From the NCBI RefSeq assembly GCF_014651375.1, contig NZ_BMWT01000003.1, positions 186,001 through 250,000 of the forward strand: a stretch of 64,000 bases of DNA. Reading direction: 5' to 3'. Every line of letters starts with the position of its first letter. Position 1 is the first letter of the stretch. The position numbers were made by a program, and so were the translations under genes. The notes below the pieces were generated by a model. The model had not been told where the DNA came from, made no database searches, and saw only the letters and a list, made by a program, of their open reading frames with translations. Positions 8,399 through 17,198 of the stretch are shown here, piece after piece. The stretch is from Tateyamaria omphalii (lineage in GTDB: Bacteria; Pseudomonadota; Alphaproteobacteria; Rhodobacterales; Rhodobacteraceae).

Positions 8399-9345
8399 CA
8401 CCGCAACCTCGGGTTCAGCGCGTCGCGCAGCCAGTCGCCCAGCAGGTTGACGCTGAGCGCCAGAGCGAGAAGCGTGCAGGCGGGGAAGAAGAGGATCCAC
8501 CATTCGCCTGAGAACAGGAAGCCCTGGCCGATGCGGATCAGGGTGCCGAGTGAAGGCTGTGTGGGCGGCGCGCCGACGCCGAGGAAGCTGAGTGTGGCCT
8601 CTGCGATGATGGCGAGGGCCAGTGAGATGGTGGCGATCACCAGCACTGGCGACAGCACGTTGGGCAGGATGTGTTTGACCATGATCGCGGGGCCGCTGCG
8701 GCCGATCAGACGGGCGGCTTGTACATATTCCTTGCTCTTTTCGACCAACGTGGCGCCGCGCACCACGCGGGCGAACTGGACCCAGTCCGACAGGCCGATG
8801 GCGATGATCAGCACCCAGATTGCCATCTGGTCGCGGTATTCGATGGGCGTGACCCCTTTCGCGATGCCGAAGATGAGCATGGCGACAAGGATGCTTGGGA
8901 AGGTCAATTGCACGTCGGCGATGCGCATGATGATGGTTTCGGTCCAGCCGCCCACGTAGCCTGCGATCAGACCCAGAGAGATGCCGAGGACCATCGCGAA
9001 GAGCACGGCAGCAACGCCTACGAAGAGCGAGATACGCATGCCGTAGAGGATGGTCGAGAACACATCGCGCCCCTGATCATCGGTGCCGAGCCAGAACGTG
9101 TCACCGGTGAAGGCGTTGGGCTCCATCGGCTTGGAAAAGCCGTTCATCAGGTTGAGTGACGCCGGATCAAACGGGTTGTAGGGGGCAATCAGTGGGGCAA
9201 AGATCGCTCCCAGCACGAGCAGTACCGCGACGGTGAAGCTGACGATGGCCACCGGCGAGTGTTTGAACTGGTAAAAGAAATCCGAGTCCGCCCAGCGTTG
9301 CAGGCGGGTGGGGGCTTTGGTTTGGGTTTGGGCCGTGTCGGTCAT
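8398..9345 (-). CDS. Dipeptide/oligopeptide ABC transporter permease (DppC-type)
   Basis: A 315-residue inner-membrane protein with an N-terminal hydrophobic anchor (VAIVSFTVAVLLVLGAIF) followed by a periplasmic loop and the BPD_transp_1 core. The EAA loop is seen in EYVQAARLIGRSGPAIMVKHILPN, cited by its key residues near position 200. Its start lies one base after the stop of the DppB-type permease, so it forms the heterodimeric pore with it. The C-terminus GDWLRDALNPRLR is the normal family ending, so the downstream 119-residue ORF did not truncate it. Confidence 0.94.
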   Translation of the reverse strand: MTDTAQTQTKAPTRLQRWADSDFFYQFKHSPVAIVSFTVAVLLVLGAIFAPLIAPYNPFDPASLNLMNGFSKPMEPNAFTGDTFWLGTDDQGRDVFSTILYGMRISLFVGVAAVLFAMVLGISLGLIAGYVGGWTETIIMRIADVQLTFPSILVAMLIFGIAKGVTPIEYRDQMAIWVLIIAIGLSDWVQFARVVRGATLVEKSKEYVQAARLIGRSGPAIMVKHILPNVLSPVLVIATISLALAIIAEATLSFLGVGAPPTQPSLGTLIRIGQGFLFSGEWWILFFPACTLLALALSVNLLGDWLRDALNPRLR

Positions 9346-9346
9346 C

Positions 9347-10327
9347 TTAGTGTCCTCCCGCCCGGTCCACGCGCAGGCGCGGATCGATGGCGAAGTAAAG
9401 CAGGTCCACGATCAGGTTGATGCCCACGAACATGACAGAAATCAGCATCAGGTACGCGGCCATGACCGGGATATCGACGAACTGGATCGCATTGATGAAC
9501 AAGAGGCCGACGCCGGGCCACTGGAACACCGTTTCGGTGATGATGGCGAAGGCGATGATGGAGCCCAATTGCAGGCCCGTGACCGTGATTACCGGCACGA
9601 GCGTGTTCTTGAGCGCATGGCGGAAGTTGATCGCTCGCTCTTTCAGTCCACGGGCGCGGGCGAAGCGGATGTAGTCCTGTCTCAGGACCTCAAGCATCTC
9701 GGACCGCACCAGTCGCATGATCAACGTCATCTGGTAGAGGCCGAGGGTGATGGCGGGCAGGATGAGGGCCTTGAGCCCACTTTCGGTCAGGAACCCTGTC
9801 GTCCAGTTGCCAATCCTGACCGTCTCACCTCGTCCGAAACTTGGCAGCCAGCCCAGTTCGACGGAAAACAGGTAGATGAGCAGGATACCGATCAGGAAGG
9901 TGGGTAGGGACACACCGATCAGCGAGGCGGACATGATGACATTGGCCCAGAGCCCGTTTCGTCGGATCGCGGTGAAGACGCCAAGACCGATGCCAAGCGC
10001 AATCGCGAGGAAGCCAGAAACGGCCGCCAGTTCCAGTGTGGCTGGTGCGCGTTCCAGCAGGATGTCGGACACGGGACGGCCCTGGCGATAGCTGACGCCG
10101 AAATTGCCCTGCACTGCCTCTTCGAGGAAGCGGTAGTATTGCACTGCAAAGGGCTGATCCAAACCAAGCTGCGCGCGCAGCCGTTCGACATCCTCGATGG
10201 TGCGTTCCTGTCCCAGCATGTTGTCGATGGGGTCACCGACAAAGCGGAACATGGAAAAGGCGACAAGGCCCACAACCAACAGTACGAGGGCGGATTGGGC
10301 GACACGTTGGAGAACGAAGGAAATCAT
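9347..10327 (-). CDS. Dipeptide/oligopeptide ABC transporter permease (DppB-type)
   Basis: A 326-residue permease read from the ATG at 10327, giving the typical N-terminus MISFVLQRVAQSALVLLVV. A TTG five codons earlier (10342) is an alternative with no better ribosome site. It has six predicted membrane helices, the family's GQ-containing periplasmic loop (DNMLGQERTIEDVERLRAQLG) and the EAA loop near DYIRFARARGLKER. It precedes the DppC-type gene by one base. Together with the fused ATPase it makes a complete peptide importer. Confidence 0.93.
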   Translation of the reverse strand: MISFVLQRVAQSALVLLVVGLVAFSMFRFVGDPIDNMLGQERTIEDVERLRAQLGLDQPFAVQYYRFLEEAVQGNFGVSYRQGRPVSDILLERAPATLELAAVSGFLAIALGIGLGVFTAIRRNGLWANVIMSASLIGVSLPTFLIGILLIYLFSVELGWLPSFGRGETVRIGNWTTGFLTESGLKALILPAITLGLYQMTLIMRLVRSEMLEVLRQDYIRFARARGLKERAINFRHALKNTLVPVITVTGLQLGSIIAFAIITETVFQWPGVGLLFINAIQFVDIPVMAAYLMLISVMFVGINLIVDLLYFAIDPRLRVDRAGGH

Positions 10328-10418
10328 TTCCTCGTCTCGCAAGATGCGAAGGTATGGTCAAGGGACTGAAACAGTGTTGTGGGCATAGCACCATGAGTTT
10401 TTCGCCCCGTGAGTGGCA

Positions 10419-10655
10419 CTAGTCCGAGCGAGTGGCGTCCCACACCGTGATTTTGAGAATGTTGCCTTCACCGATCAGCGCCACCACAAACCGTGTATTG
10501 CCGAATGCGCTGTTGCCTGGCCGGATGACGGTCATTTCAAGATCAGAGTAGCGCTCGCCCAGTTCCCGAGTCGCCAATCTGGTAAACCCGTCGTCCAGTT
10601 CCCAAAGGTGCAATTGAAGCCTTGGCTTCAGGCTGCAGGGCTTGTCATAACCAAG
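10419..10655 (-). pseudogene. In-frame 3' remainder of the secreted protein gene, beyond an amber codon
   Basis: After the TAG at 10656-10658 the same frame stays open for 78 codons and ends in another TAG at 10419-10421. It reads LGYDKPCSLKPRLQLHLWEL and continues with RPGNSAFGNTRFVVALIGEG to KITVWDATRSD. Composition and codon use look like normal protein, and there is no good start site within it. It is best read as the severed C-terminus of the upstream secreted protein, lost by a nonsense mutation, or reached by readthrough of the amber codon. A sequencing error at the TAG is also possible. Confidence 0.6.
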
Positions 10656-11636
10656 CTACCCGGTGATGAACCGTGGCGAGGAGCCTGAAACGAAGCGGAC
10701 AACGTCAACCTTGTGTGCCAAACCTTCCAATCCCGAAGACTCGTGTTCTGCAAGGCGGGAGAATTCAGCCGAAGCGGAAGGTTGGTTTTGCTCCCAGGCG
10801 ATAAGCTTGCTGCGCCCTATTGGGCTGTAATGCACAACAATCGGGCCGTTGATACAGTGGGACGGGATAAATCGTCTTGGGTTGCTGACATAGCCTGAGG
10901 TGGTGAATGTGATCCATTGCCCGCCCTGAGTTTCTTCTAGCGGTGCGATGGCATGGTCCGTGACCTTGCCGCCGCGATCTGTTGCGCCCCGCACAATACC
11001 GTTGTTTCCACCGGACATAAGTGTCGTGAGGCGCAGGTCATCATTCCCAACACGCATGACAAGCGCGCCAAATGTGCCGCCCGCCATGTCCATGGTTTTG
11101 ACTTCTCCAAAGTCCTGCCTGTTCGATATGGTGGGGAGGCCCGCGGTGTCCATGGTCACGCGCCAGATGTATAGGTCGTTGTCTTGAAGCTTGGCAGCGA
11201 GGCGGACTTCGCCGTCACTGGCGCCAGGTGACGATTTGACCGAGCGAATACGTGGGCCAGTGTCGGTGCCCAATCGGTCCAGCGTACGTCTATCGGATCC
11301 GACCTCGAACGAGATGACGCGCAGGCGGCCATCGCCGTCCCGCATTGTGACGAGGACGCGGTTTTCACCACCGGGAGAAATCGAAACAGAGGTGGCCGTC
11401 CCAGCATCATAAGACGCGCGCGCGGTGCGGTCGGTGCCCGCGAATGTCAGGGCCTTCAAGGTGTCGTTGGATGTTCTGACCACCACCACATAGACGTCGC
11501 TGAGGCCATAGTTGAGTCCTGCCACATCAACTTCGCGGACGGCGCCACGTTTAAAGTCGAGTGCCTTGGTGATCGATTGTGCGGTCGCTGTCTGAGCTGT
11601 GAGGAAAAGCAGAAGGATCGAAAGAATGGCTTTCAT
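10656..11636 (-). CDS. Secreted protein of unknown function, ending at an internal amber codon
   Basis: From the ATG at 11636 the product has 326 residues and a clear signal peptide (MKAILSILLLFLTAQTATAQ). The mature part is beta-rich with repeated segments of the type VYVVVVRTSNDTLKALTF, NRVLVTMRDGDGRLRVISF and GALVMRVGNDDLRLTTLMSG, suggesting a propeller-like fold of about five repeats. No family was recognised. The frame continues past the TAG, so the original protein was probably about 405 residues. The gene sits between the substrate-binding protein genes and the permeases of a peptide importer, an unusual place for such a gene. Confidence 0.6.
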   Translation of the reverse strand: MKAILSILLLFLTAQTATAQSITKALDFKRGAVREVDVAGLNYGLSDVYVVVVRTSNDTLKALTFAGTDRTARASYDAGTATSVSISPGGENRVLVTMRDGDGRLRVISFEVGSDRRTLDRLGTDTGPRIRSVKSSPGASDGEVRLAAKLQDNDLYIWRVTMDTAGLPTISNRQDFGEVKTMDMAGGTFGALVMRVGNDDLRLTTLMSGGNNGIVRGATDRGGKVTDHAIAPLEETQGGQWITFTTSGYVSNPRRFIPSHCINGPIVVHYSPIGRSKLIAWEQNQPSASAEFSRLAEHESSGLEGLAHKVDVVRFVSGSSPRFITG

Positions 11637-11834
11637 GGCAAATACCCAAAAATAGAAAAGCAATTTCATGCGCGGCGAAACAATGTCGCGCAATCACCGT
11701 ACTTGAATGGGGGGGGCTGGGTGTCTCTGCCAAACCAAGGGGAGGCAGATTCTGGCAAGTCTATGCTTGTGGTATTTCTATAGTATTGCGGCCGCCCCGG
11801 TTTTGCAGGGCGACCACGGTCTGTTTTTTCCAGC

Positions 11835-13394
11835 TTAGTTCACGGTCACCCAACGCAAGATAAAGAAATTGTCCGGGCGTTGTGTGAGATCGACATTGGC
11901 TTTTGCACCCCAGACCAGAGGCTGCACGTACATCGGCACGTACGCCACTTCGTCCTGAAGGATCTTGGTGGTTTCGTCCAACATGGCTTGACGTTTAGCG
12001 TCATCGATTTCCGATTGGATCATCGGCAGCAACTCGTCCACACGCGGGTCCGAGAAACCTCCGAAGTTCCACGAGCCGAGCTTCTTTTCTTCGTTCGGCG
12101 TCGCGGCGAGGAATCGGATCGGGTGCTCAGCATCGAACGTGCCCGGCGACCAGCCCAGCAGGTACATGTCGTAGTTGTCAGCGCGCAGTTCTGGCCAGTA
12201 GTTCTGGACCGGCATCGCATCAAGCACGGCGGTGATGCCGACCTGCGCCAGCATGCCTGTGACCGCCTGACAGACGGCTTCGTCGTTCAGGTAGCGGTCG
12301 TTGGGACATTTCAGGCCGAAAGAAAACCCATCTGCATAACCCGCCTCGGCCAGAAGGGCCTTGGCCCGTTCCGGATCGTACGCAGGACGGTCTGCAAGCG
12401 GCGTGGAGTAACCACGCATGGCCGGGCTGACCAATTGGCTGGCGGGTTCCGCGTTGCCGCGCATGATCGTTTGCAGAATGGCAGGCACATTGATGGCGTG
12501 GGCCACAGCCTGCCGGACTTTTGCATCCGCAAACGGGTTGGCATCAGTGGTTTCGCTGGAGTATTTCAGCGCGTCGGCCTCATGCGGGAAGCCCAGCATG
12601 ATGACCCGGGCCTCGATCCCCTGGATCACCTTGACGGCGTCATTGGCGGCAAGGCGTTCGGCGTCCTGAATCGGCACCGGGTTGATCAGGTCCACGTCAC
12701 CCGATAGCAGCGCCGCCACAGCCGTGGCCGGGTTTTGGATTGGGGTCAGCTCGGCTCGGGTGATGTTGTGTTCGGCTGTGTCCCACCAGTCAGCATTGGG
12801 CTCAAGTACCGTGCGCAAGCCGGGTTCACGCGCGGTCACCTTGAACGCGCCGGTGCCGTTCGTGTTCAACGTTGCGTGGTTGCCGCTTTCCTTGTCAGGC
12901 AGGGTGGTGTTGTTCGTCTCGGCCCAGCCGCTGTCCATCATCATCCAGTTGGCGATGCTGTCGGGGAAGATGGGGTTGGGGGCCGTGGTCATGATGTCGA
13001 CGGTGTAGTCGTCGACCTTGATGACCTCGGACACAGGCGCGAACCAGCTGCGCGTGTCCGACGCCTCGTCGCTTGCGCGCTGGTAGGAAAAGATCACGTC
13101 GTCGGCGCTAAATTCGGCCCCATCGTGGAAGGTGACGCCCTGGCGCAGGGTGAACCGCCACCCTTCGCCTGCACCAATCGGTTCCCACGATGTGGCAAGC
13201 GCGGGCTCGATGGTCATATCCTTGCCGCGGCGGACAAGGCCCTCATAGACGTTGTTGAGAAAGCCCAGAACGGCTGCCGAGTTCACGGCGTGCGGGTCCA
13301 TGGTTTGCGGGTCGGTGGTTTCGGCCCACTTGAATTCTTCGGCGATGGCTGGTGCGGCCAGAACAGTGCTGGCCAGAAGGAAAGCGCGGATCAT
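11835..13394 (-). CDS. Peptide ABC transporter substrate-binding protein (DppA/SBP_bac_5 type)
   Basis: Read from the ATG at 13394, which has AAGGA about 11 bases upstream, giving 519 residues with signal peptide MIRAFLLASTVLAAPAIAEE. Family marks are FKWAETTDPQTMDPH at the start of the mature protein, WRFTLRQGVTFHDGAEFSAD and the late KCPNDRYLNDEAVCQAVTG. SBP_bac_5 proteins capture di- or oligopeptides, nickel chelates or glycosides in the periplasm. It is the second of two tandem paralogues feeding the same importer, which would widen its substrate range. Confidence 0.93.
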   Translation of the reverse strand: MIRAFLLASTVLAAPAIAEEFKWAETTDPQTMDPHAVNSAAVLGFLNNVYEGLVRRGKDMTIEPALATSWEPIGAGEGWRFTLRQGVTFHDGAEFSADDVIFSYQRASDEASDTRSWFAPVSEVIKVDDYTVDIMTTAPNPIFPDSIANWMMMDSGWAETNNTTLPDKESGNHATLNTNGTGAFKVTAREPGLRTVLEPNADWWDTAEHNITRAELTPIQNPATAVAALLSGDVDLINPVPIQDAERLAANDAVKVIQGIEARVIMLGFPHEADALKYSSETTDANPFADAKVRQAVAHAINVPAILQTIMRGNAEPASQLVSPAMRGYSTPLADRPAYDPERAKALLAEAGYADGFSFGLKCPNDRYLNDEAVCQAVTGMLAQVGITAVLDAMPVQNYWPELRADNYDMYLLGWSPGTFDAEHPIRFLAATPNEEKKLGSWNFGGFSDPRVDELLPMIQSEIDDAKRQAMLDETTKILQDEVAYVPMYVQPLVWGAKANVDLTQRPDNFFILRWVTVN

Positions 13395-13468
13395 GTATTT
13401 TGGTCCTTGATGCGGTTTCAATGAAATCGGTGAAAAACAGGCAACACCCCGGCGCGCATTCGGGGTCA

Positions 13469-13497
13469 AAACGAAAGGGGGCCGCGCGTGCGGCCCC
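13469..13497 (-). terminator. Stem-loop between the two substrate-binding protein genes
   Basis: An 8-base-pair GC stem (GGGGCCGC at 13478-13485 with GCGGCCCC at 13490-13497) with loop GCGT lies just after the stop of the first binding protein on the minus strand and is followed by a T-rich run. It probably causes partial termination or stabilises the upstream message, giving more of the first binding protein than of the membrane subunits. Function is inferred from shape and place. Confidence 0.6.
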
Positions 13498-13506
13498 TGT
13501 CCATGA

Positions 13507-15084
13507 TCAGTTCATGGTGATGTATTTGACCTTGGGCTGGTCTTCGGGGTCAACCTCGATCCCGACACCTTCGCCCATGCCCCAGTTCAGGACCTGGTGG
13601 TGCAGCGGAATATAGAGCTGCTCGTCCTGCACCACGCGCCAGATGGCGGCGATGTCTGCATTACGGGCCTCCAGATCGGTGTTTGAGGCCAGCGATTTGA
13701 TCTTGGCATCCAGATCATCATTGTCGAACCCGGTGCCGTTCCATGTGCCGATGTCGCTTTCACGACCGTGGACCAGGAAGTTGAAGATGTATTCCGAGTC
13801 GTATGTCGGCACACCCCAACCCAGCATGTAGAAGTCGGTTTGCCCGTCGGTGATCAGCGGGAAGTGCTGTGCCTTGGGCTTGGCATCAAGGTTCACGGTG
13901 ATGCCGATCTGACCCAGCATACCCACAGCCGCCTGACAGATCGCTTCATCGTTGATGTAGCGGTCGTTCGGGCAGTCCAGACGGATGGAGAAGCCGCTGT
14001 CATAGCCAGCCTCTGCCAGCAGGGCCTTGGCGCCGTCGATGTCGGTCGAGGATTCGCCGTCCATCGCCTCGGTCCAGCCGTTGACGAAGGGCGGTGCGAT
14101 CATGCCCGCGGGCTGGGATTGGCCGCGCATCACGACCTGACGGATCGCATCACGGTTCATCGCCATCGACATCGCCTTGCGCACGCGCACATCGGCCAGC
14201 GGGTTGGCGCCGTCGACATTGTCCGCTTCGATGTCATCCGCACCCTGGTTCATGCCAAAGAAGATCACGCGGTTCTGCGGGGCCTGCTTGACCACCAGAC
14301 CGTCAGCGGCATTCACGCGCTCAAGGTCCTGAACCGGCATGTCCTGAAGGAAGTTGATCTCGCCCGACAGCATGGCTGCGACGCGGGTCGCGGCGTTCTG
14401 GATGGGGGTGTAGACGATCTCGGTCACTTCCATCGGGAACTGGTCGATGCCCCAGTAGTTGTCGTTGCGGGTCATGACGGTTTTCACGTCAGGCTCGCGG
14501 CTTTGCAGGATGTAGGGGCCGGTGCCGTTGGCGTTCGTGGTGGCGTATGTGATCTCGCCCCCTTCAAAGTCCTGCACGTTGACGGTGTTGTTCGCCTCGG
14601 TCCAGTCCTTGTCCATGATGAACAGGTTTGTGAGGTTCGAGGGCAGGATCGGGTTCGGACCATCTGTGACCATTTCGATCGTGTAGTCATCGACTGCGCG
14701 CACTTCGGTGATCGAGCCGATCAGCTCTTTCATATCCGAATTAGTCGATTGGGCGCGGGTGAAGCTGAACACCACGTCCTCGGCTGTAAAGGCTGCGCCA
14801 TCGTGGAAGGTGACGCCTTCGCGCAGTTTGAAGACCCAGACATTCGGATCATCTGCCTTGGGTGCCCATTCGGTGGCAAGTGCAGGTTCAAACGCGCCTG
14901 TTGTGTCGCGGATGATCAGAGGCTCGTACATCTGGTGGCGGATCGTGTGCGACGGCCCTTCGTTCTGCGAATGCGGGTCGAGGGTAAGCGCGTCGCCTGC
15001 GCGGGCCCATTTCAGCGTTTCGGCGCTGACCAGTGCTGTGCTGGACAGCAGAAGGGCCGCGGACAGGAATGATGTAACTCTCAT
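13507..15084 (-). CDS. Peptide ABC transporter substrate-binding protein (DppA/SBP_bac_5 type), paralogue 2
   Basis: Read from the ATG at 15084 after the ribosome site GGGGAGA, giving 525 residues with signal peptide MRVTSFLSAALLLSSTALVSAE. It shares with its neighbour LKWARAGDALTLDPH, VFKLREGVTFHDGAAFTAED and LDCPNDRYINDEAICQAAVGM, so the pair arose by tandem duplication. It is the first gene of the importer operon. The 226 bases upstream hold its promoter and an inverted repeat CTGATC-N5-GATCAG (about 15203-15219) that could be an operator. No dedicated regulator gene is next to it. Confidence 0.93.
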   Translation of the reverse strand: MRVTSFLSAALLLSSTALVSAETLKWARAGDALTLDPHSQNEGPSHTIRHQMYEPLIIRDTTGAFEPALATEWAPKADDPNVWVFKLREGVTFHDGAAFTAEDVVFSFTRAQSTNSDMKELIGSITEVRAVDDYTIEMVTDGPNPILPSNLTNLFIMDKDWTEANNTVNVQDFEGGEITYATTNANGTGPYILQSREPDVKTVMTRNDNYWGIDQFPMEVTEIVYTPIQNAATRVAAMLSGEINFLQDMPVQDLERVNAADGLVVKQAPQNRVIFFGMNQGADDIEADNVDGANPLADVRVRKAMSMAMNRDAIRQVVMRGQSQPAGMIAPPFVNGWTEAMDGESSTDIDGAKALLAEAGYDSGFSIRLDCPNDRYINDEAICQAAVGMLGQIGITVNLDAKPKAQHFPLITDGQTDFYMLGWGVPTYDSEYIFNFLVHGRESDIGTWNGTGFDNDDLDAKIKSLASNTDLEARNADIAAIWRVVQDEQLYIPLHHQVLNWGMGEGVGIEVDPEDQPKVKYITMN

Positions 15085-15310
15085 GGAAGTCTCCCCATAT
15101 TGCTTTTCTACCGCCGAGTGTTGGTTACTCCGAGGGGATTGGCAAGCAGGTAGCTCACGTTCGGCCACGCATAAATCTTCGGTCGAAGCCGAAATCATCA
15201 CCTGATCTGACGGATCAGAAAAATTGTTCGCGTGATGTTTGGTCAGAGACCGCGGATTGCGAGCTGTTGGCAGCTTATCTGCCCATCACAGTCGATGCGA
15301 GGTTCCAGTG

Positions 15311-15790
15311 TCAGAGGTTCAGGCGTGTTGTTGCCTTGGTCCGATCCATTGCGACAAAGGTGTGAAATTTCCGAATGTTATCATTCGGAAAGAACAAACG
15401 CTGGGTCAGGTCCTCGTACTCGGACATGTCACCCACGATGACGATCAAGACAAAATCGACGACCCCCGTAACGTAGTAGCATTGCTGAACCTCGGGCGCG
15501 TCAAGGAAAGAGCGTTTTATGTCGTCAATGCGCCCGGCGGTCTCTGATCTCAGTTCGACCTCGACGACAATGGTGAGCGGCAGGCCCACTTTCTTTGGAT
15601 CAATCTGGGCGGTTTGTGCAGCGATGATGCCCGCCTTCTCCATGCGCTTTATGCGTCTTTGTACTGAGGCGGTGGAGAGGTTGACCGCTTCGCCGATTTT
15701 TCGATGCGGTTGCGTGCAATCGTGCTGCAAAAGTCGGAGAATCGCCAGGTCAAACGCATCCGGCGCTTTTGATGAATTTTCGACGCTCAT
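15311..15790 (-). CDS. Lrp/AsnC-family transcriptional regulator
   Basis: A 159-residue protein from the ATG at 15790, the usual length for the family. A longer frame exists upstream but would run into the divergent promoter. The N-terminal helix-turn-helix (DLAILRLLQHDCTQPHRKIG then VNLSTASVQRRIKRMEKAGI) is followed by the RAM/AsnC ligand domain (PLTIVVEVEL, VQQCYYVTGVVDFVLIVIV). Lrp-type proteins sense amino acids. It is divergent from diaminopropionate ammonia-lyase, which it probably controls through the GCAAA/TTTGC repeats in the 101-base gap. Confidence 0.92.
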   Translation of the reverse strand: MSVENSSKAPDAFDLAILRLLQHDCTQPHRKIGEAVNLSTASVQRRIKRMEKAGIIAAQTAQIDPKKVGLPLTIVVEVELRSETAGRIDDIKRSFLDAPEVQQCYYVTGVVDFVLIVIVGDMSEYEDLTQRLFFPNDNIRKFHTFVAMDRTKATTRLNL

Positions 15791-15801
15791 GCTGCAGTCA
15801 T

Positions 15802-15873
15802 GCAAAATTTGCTTATTCAAAGCCAGTACAAAGAGGGCATTAGTCACCTTCAGCGGGTTAAATTTGCGCAAAT
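15802..15873. promoter_or_regulatory. Candidate Lrp-type operators between lrp-like gene and dpaL
   Basis: Two inverted repeats of the same words occur in the divergent gap: GCAAAATTTGC (15802-15812) and ATTTGCGCAAAT (15862-15873). The second ends 18 bases before the dpaL start. The identical 12-base palindrome is found again at 27624-27635 in front of the amino-acid ABC operon. Lrp/AsnC proteins bind such AT-flanked palindromes, so these are the likely sites of the adjacent regulator. Confidence 0.55.
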
Positions 15874-15891
15874 GCAAAACAGGAGCCCCAC

Positions 15892-17079
15892 ATGTTCGCT
15901 TTACCTGAAACCCTGACAGCCGGATTTCACGCTTCGGAACCGCGTTTCGGACCCGTGATCCAAGACACTCTGCCGCGCGCAGGTTTTGATCGCGCCGAGG
16001 CCGAGATCACCACATGGTCTGGCTATCACCAAACACCACTGACTGATTTGCCTGGATATGCACGAAGTCTGGGCCTTGGCGCGATCCACTACAAAGACGA
16101 AGGACAGCGTTTCGGCTTGGGCAGCTTCAAGGCCTTGGGGGGCGCGTATGCCGTTTTGCGCGTCATTCAGCGAACAATATCCGGGCGCGAAGGGCGGACC
16201 GTGGGGGTTAATGAAATCCTGAACGGAGACTATGCCCAGCAGATATCAAACATGACCATGACATCTGCAACCGACGGAAATCATGGCCGGTCTGTCGCCT
16301 GGGGTGCGCAAAGGCTTGGGGCAAAATGCAGGATCTATATCCATTCAGGTGTCAGTCCGTTTCGTGCGAACGCGCTGCGCGCGTTGGGGGCGGACGTTAT
16401 TCGGATTGATGGCGACTATGATGCGACGGTGGCCCAAACACGCGTCGATGCCGAAGAACATGGCTGGATGATCGTTTCTGACACCTCTTGGCCGGGTTAC
16501 ACGCAGCCTCCTGTTGATGTCATGGCGGGTTACGGTGTGATGGCGCGCGAGATTTTACGCGAACTGGCAGAACCGCCGACCCACGTGTTCCTACAAGGCG
16601 GTGTCGGTGGACTGGCCGCAGCGGTGATCGCCGTTTTCCACCAAGAGTGGGGAGCGAATGCGCCGCGCAGCATCATTGTTGAACCGGACCTTGCGCCGTG
16701 TCTGTTTGCCAGTTCCAAAGCAAACGCGATGACTCCTGTCAAAATCCAGGAGGAATCCTTGATGGCCGGACTGTCATGCGGTGAGCCATCGCAGCTCGCC
16801 TGGGCCATCCTTTCGCAGACTGTACATGGTTTCATGACGATACCCGAACATCTCGTTGCGCCCACCGTGCGCTTGCTGTCGCAAGGCTGCAATGGAGATC
16901 CGGGCATCGAAGCGGGTGAGAGCGCAGTGGCTGGTCTGATCGGATTGTCATGCGGGGCTTTGGATCGGCACCTGCGCAACGCACTCAGGCTGGATACGCA
17001 ATCGAGGGTTCTGGTCATTGGCTCTGAGGGCATTACCGATCCAGAGGTGTTCAGCGCGATAATGTCTGGGGAAATCTGA
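15892..17079 (+). CDS. dpaL: Diaminopropionate ammonia-lyase
   Basis: A 395-residue fold-type II PLP enzyme that splits 2,3-diaminopropionate to pyruvate and two ammonia. The PLP-binding lysine is Lys80 in GLGSFKALGGAYAV. Other family marks are TSATDGNHGRSVAWGAQRLG, the glycine loop LQGGVGGLAAAV and DPGIEAGESAVAGL. Length and these motifs separate it from threonine dehydratase. It is divergent from an Lrp/AsnC gene, a common arrangement for amino-acid catabolic enzymes. Confidence 0.93.
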   Translation: MFALPETLTAGFHASEPRFGPVIQDTLPRAGFDRAEAEITTWSGYHQTPLTDLPGYARSLGLGAIHYKDEGQRFGLGSFKALGGAYAVLRVIQRTISGREGRTVGVNEILNGDYAQQISNMTMTSATDGNHGRSVAWGAQRLGAKCRIYIHSGVSPFRANALRALGADVIRIDGDYDATVAQTRVDAEEHGWMIVSDTSWPGYTQPPVDVMAGYGVMAREILRELAEPPTHVFLQGGVGGLAAAVIAVFHQEWGANAPRSIIVEPDLAPCLFASSKANAMTPVKIQEESLMAGLSCGEPSQLAWAILSQTVHGFMTIPEHLVAPTVRLLSQGCNGDPGIEAGESAVAGLIGLSCGALDRHLRNALRLDTQSRVLVIGSEGITDPEVFSAIMSGEI

Positions 17080-17198
17080 TCGATACTGTTGGTTTGGTCA
17101 TGTCGTGTCACAGGTGTGACAGGGTTTCGTGACGCCATTTCCGGTGGCAGCTTTGCCTTGAAATGCTGCCATCGGTCAGTGACGTGACGCACGTGAAG

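Noticed and set aside
15203-15219. Terminator of the lrp-like gene at CTGATC-N5-GATCAG
   Set aside because: On the minus strand the T-run precedes rather than follows the stem, so it is not an intrinsic terminator; an operator remains possible.
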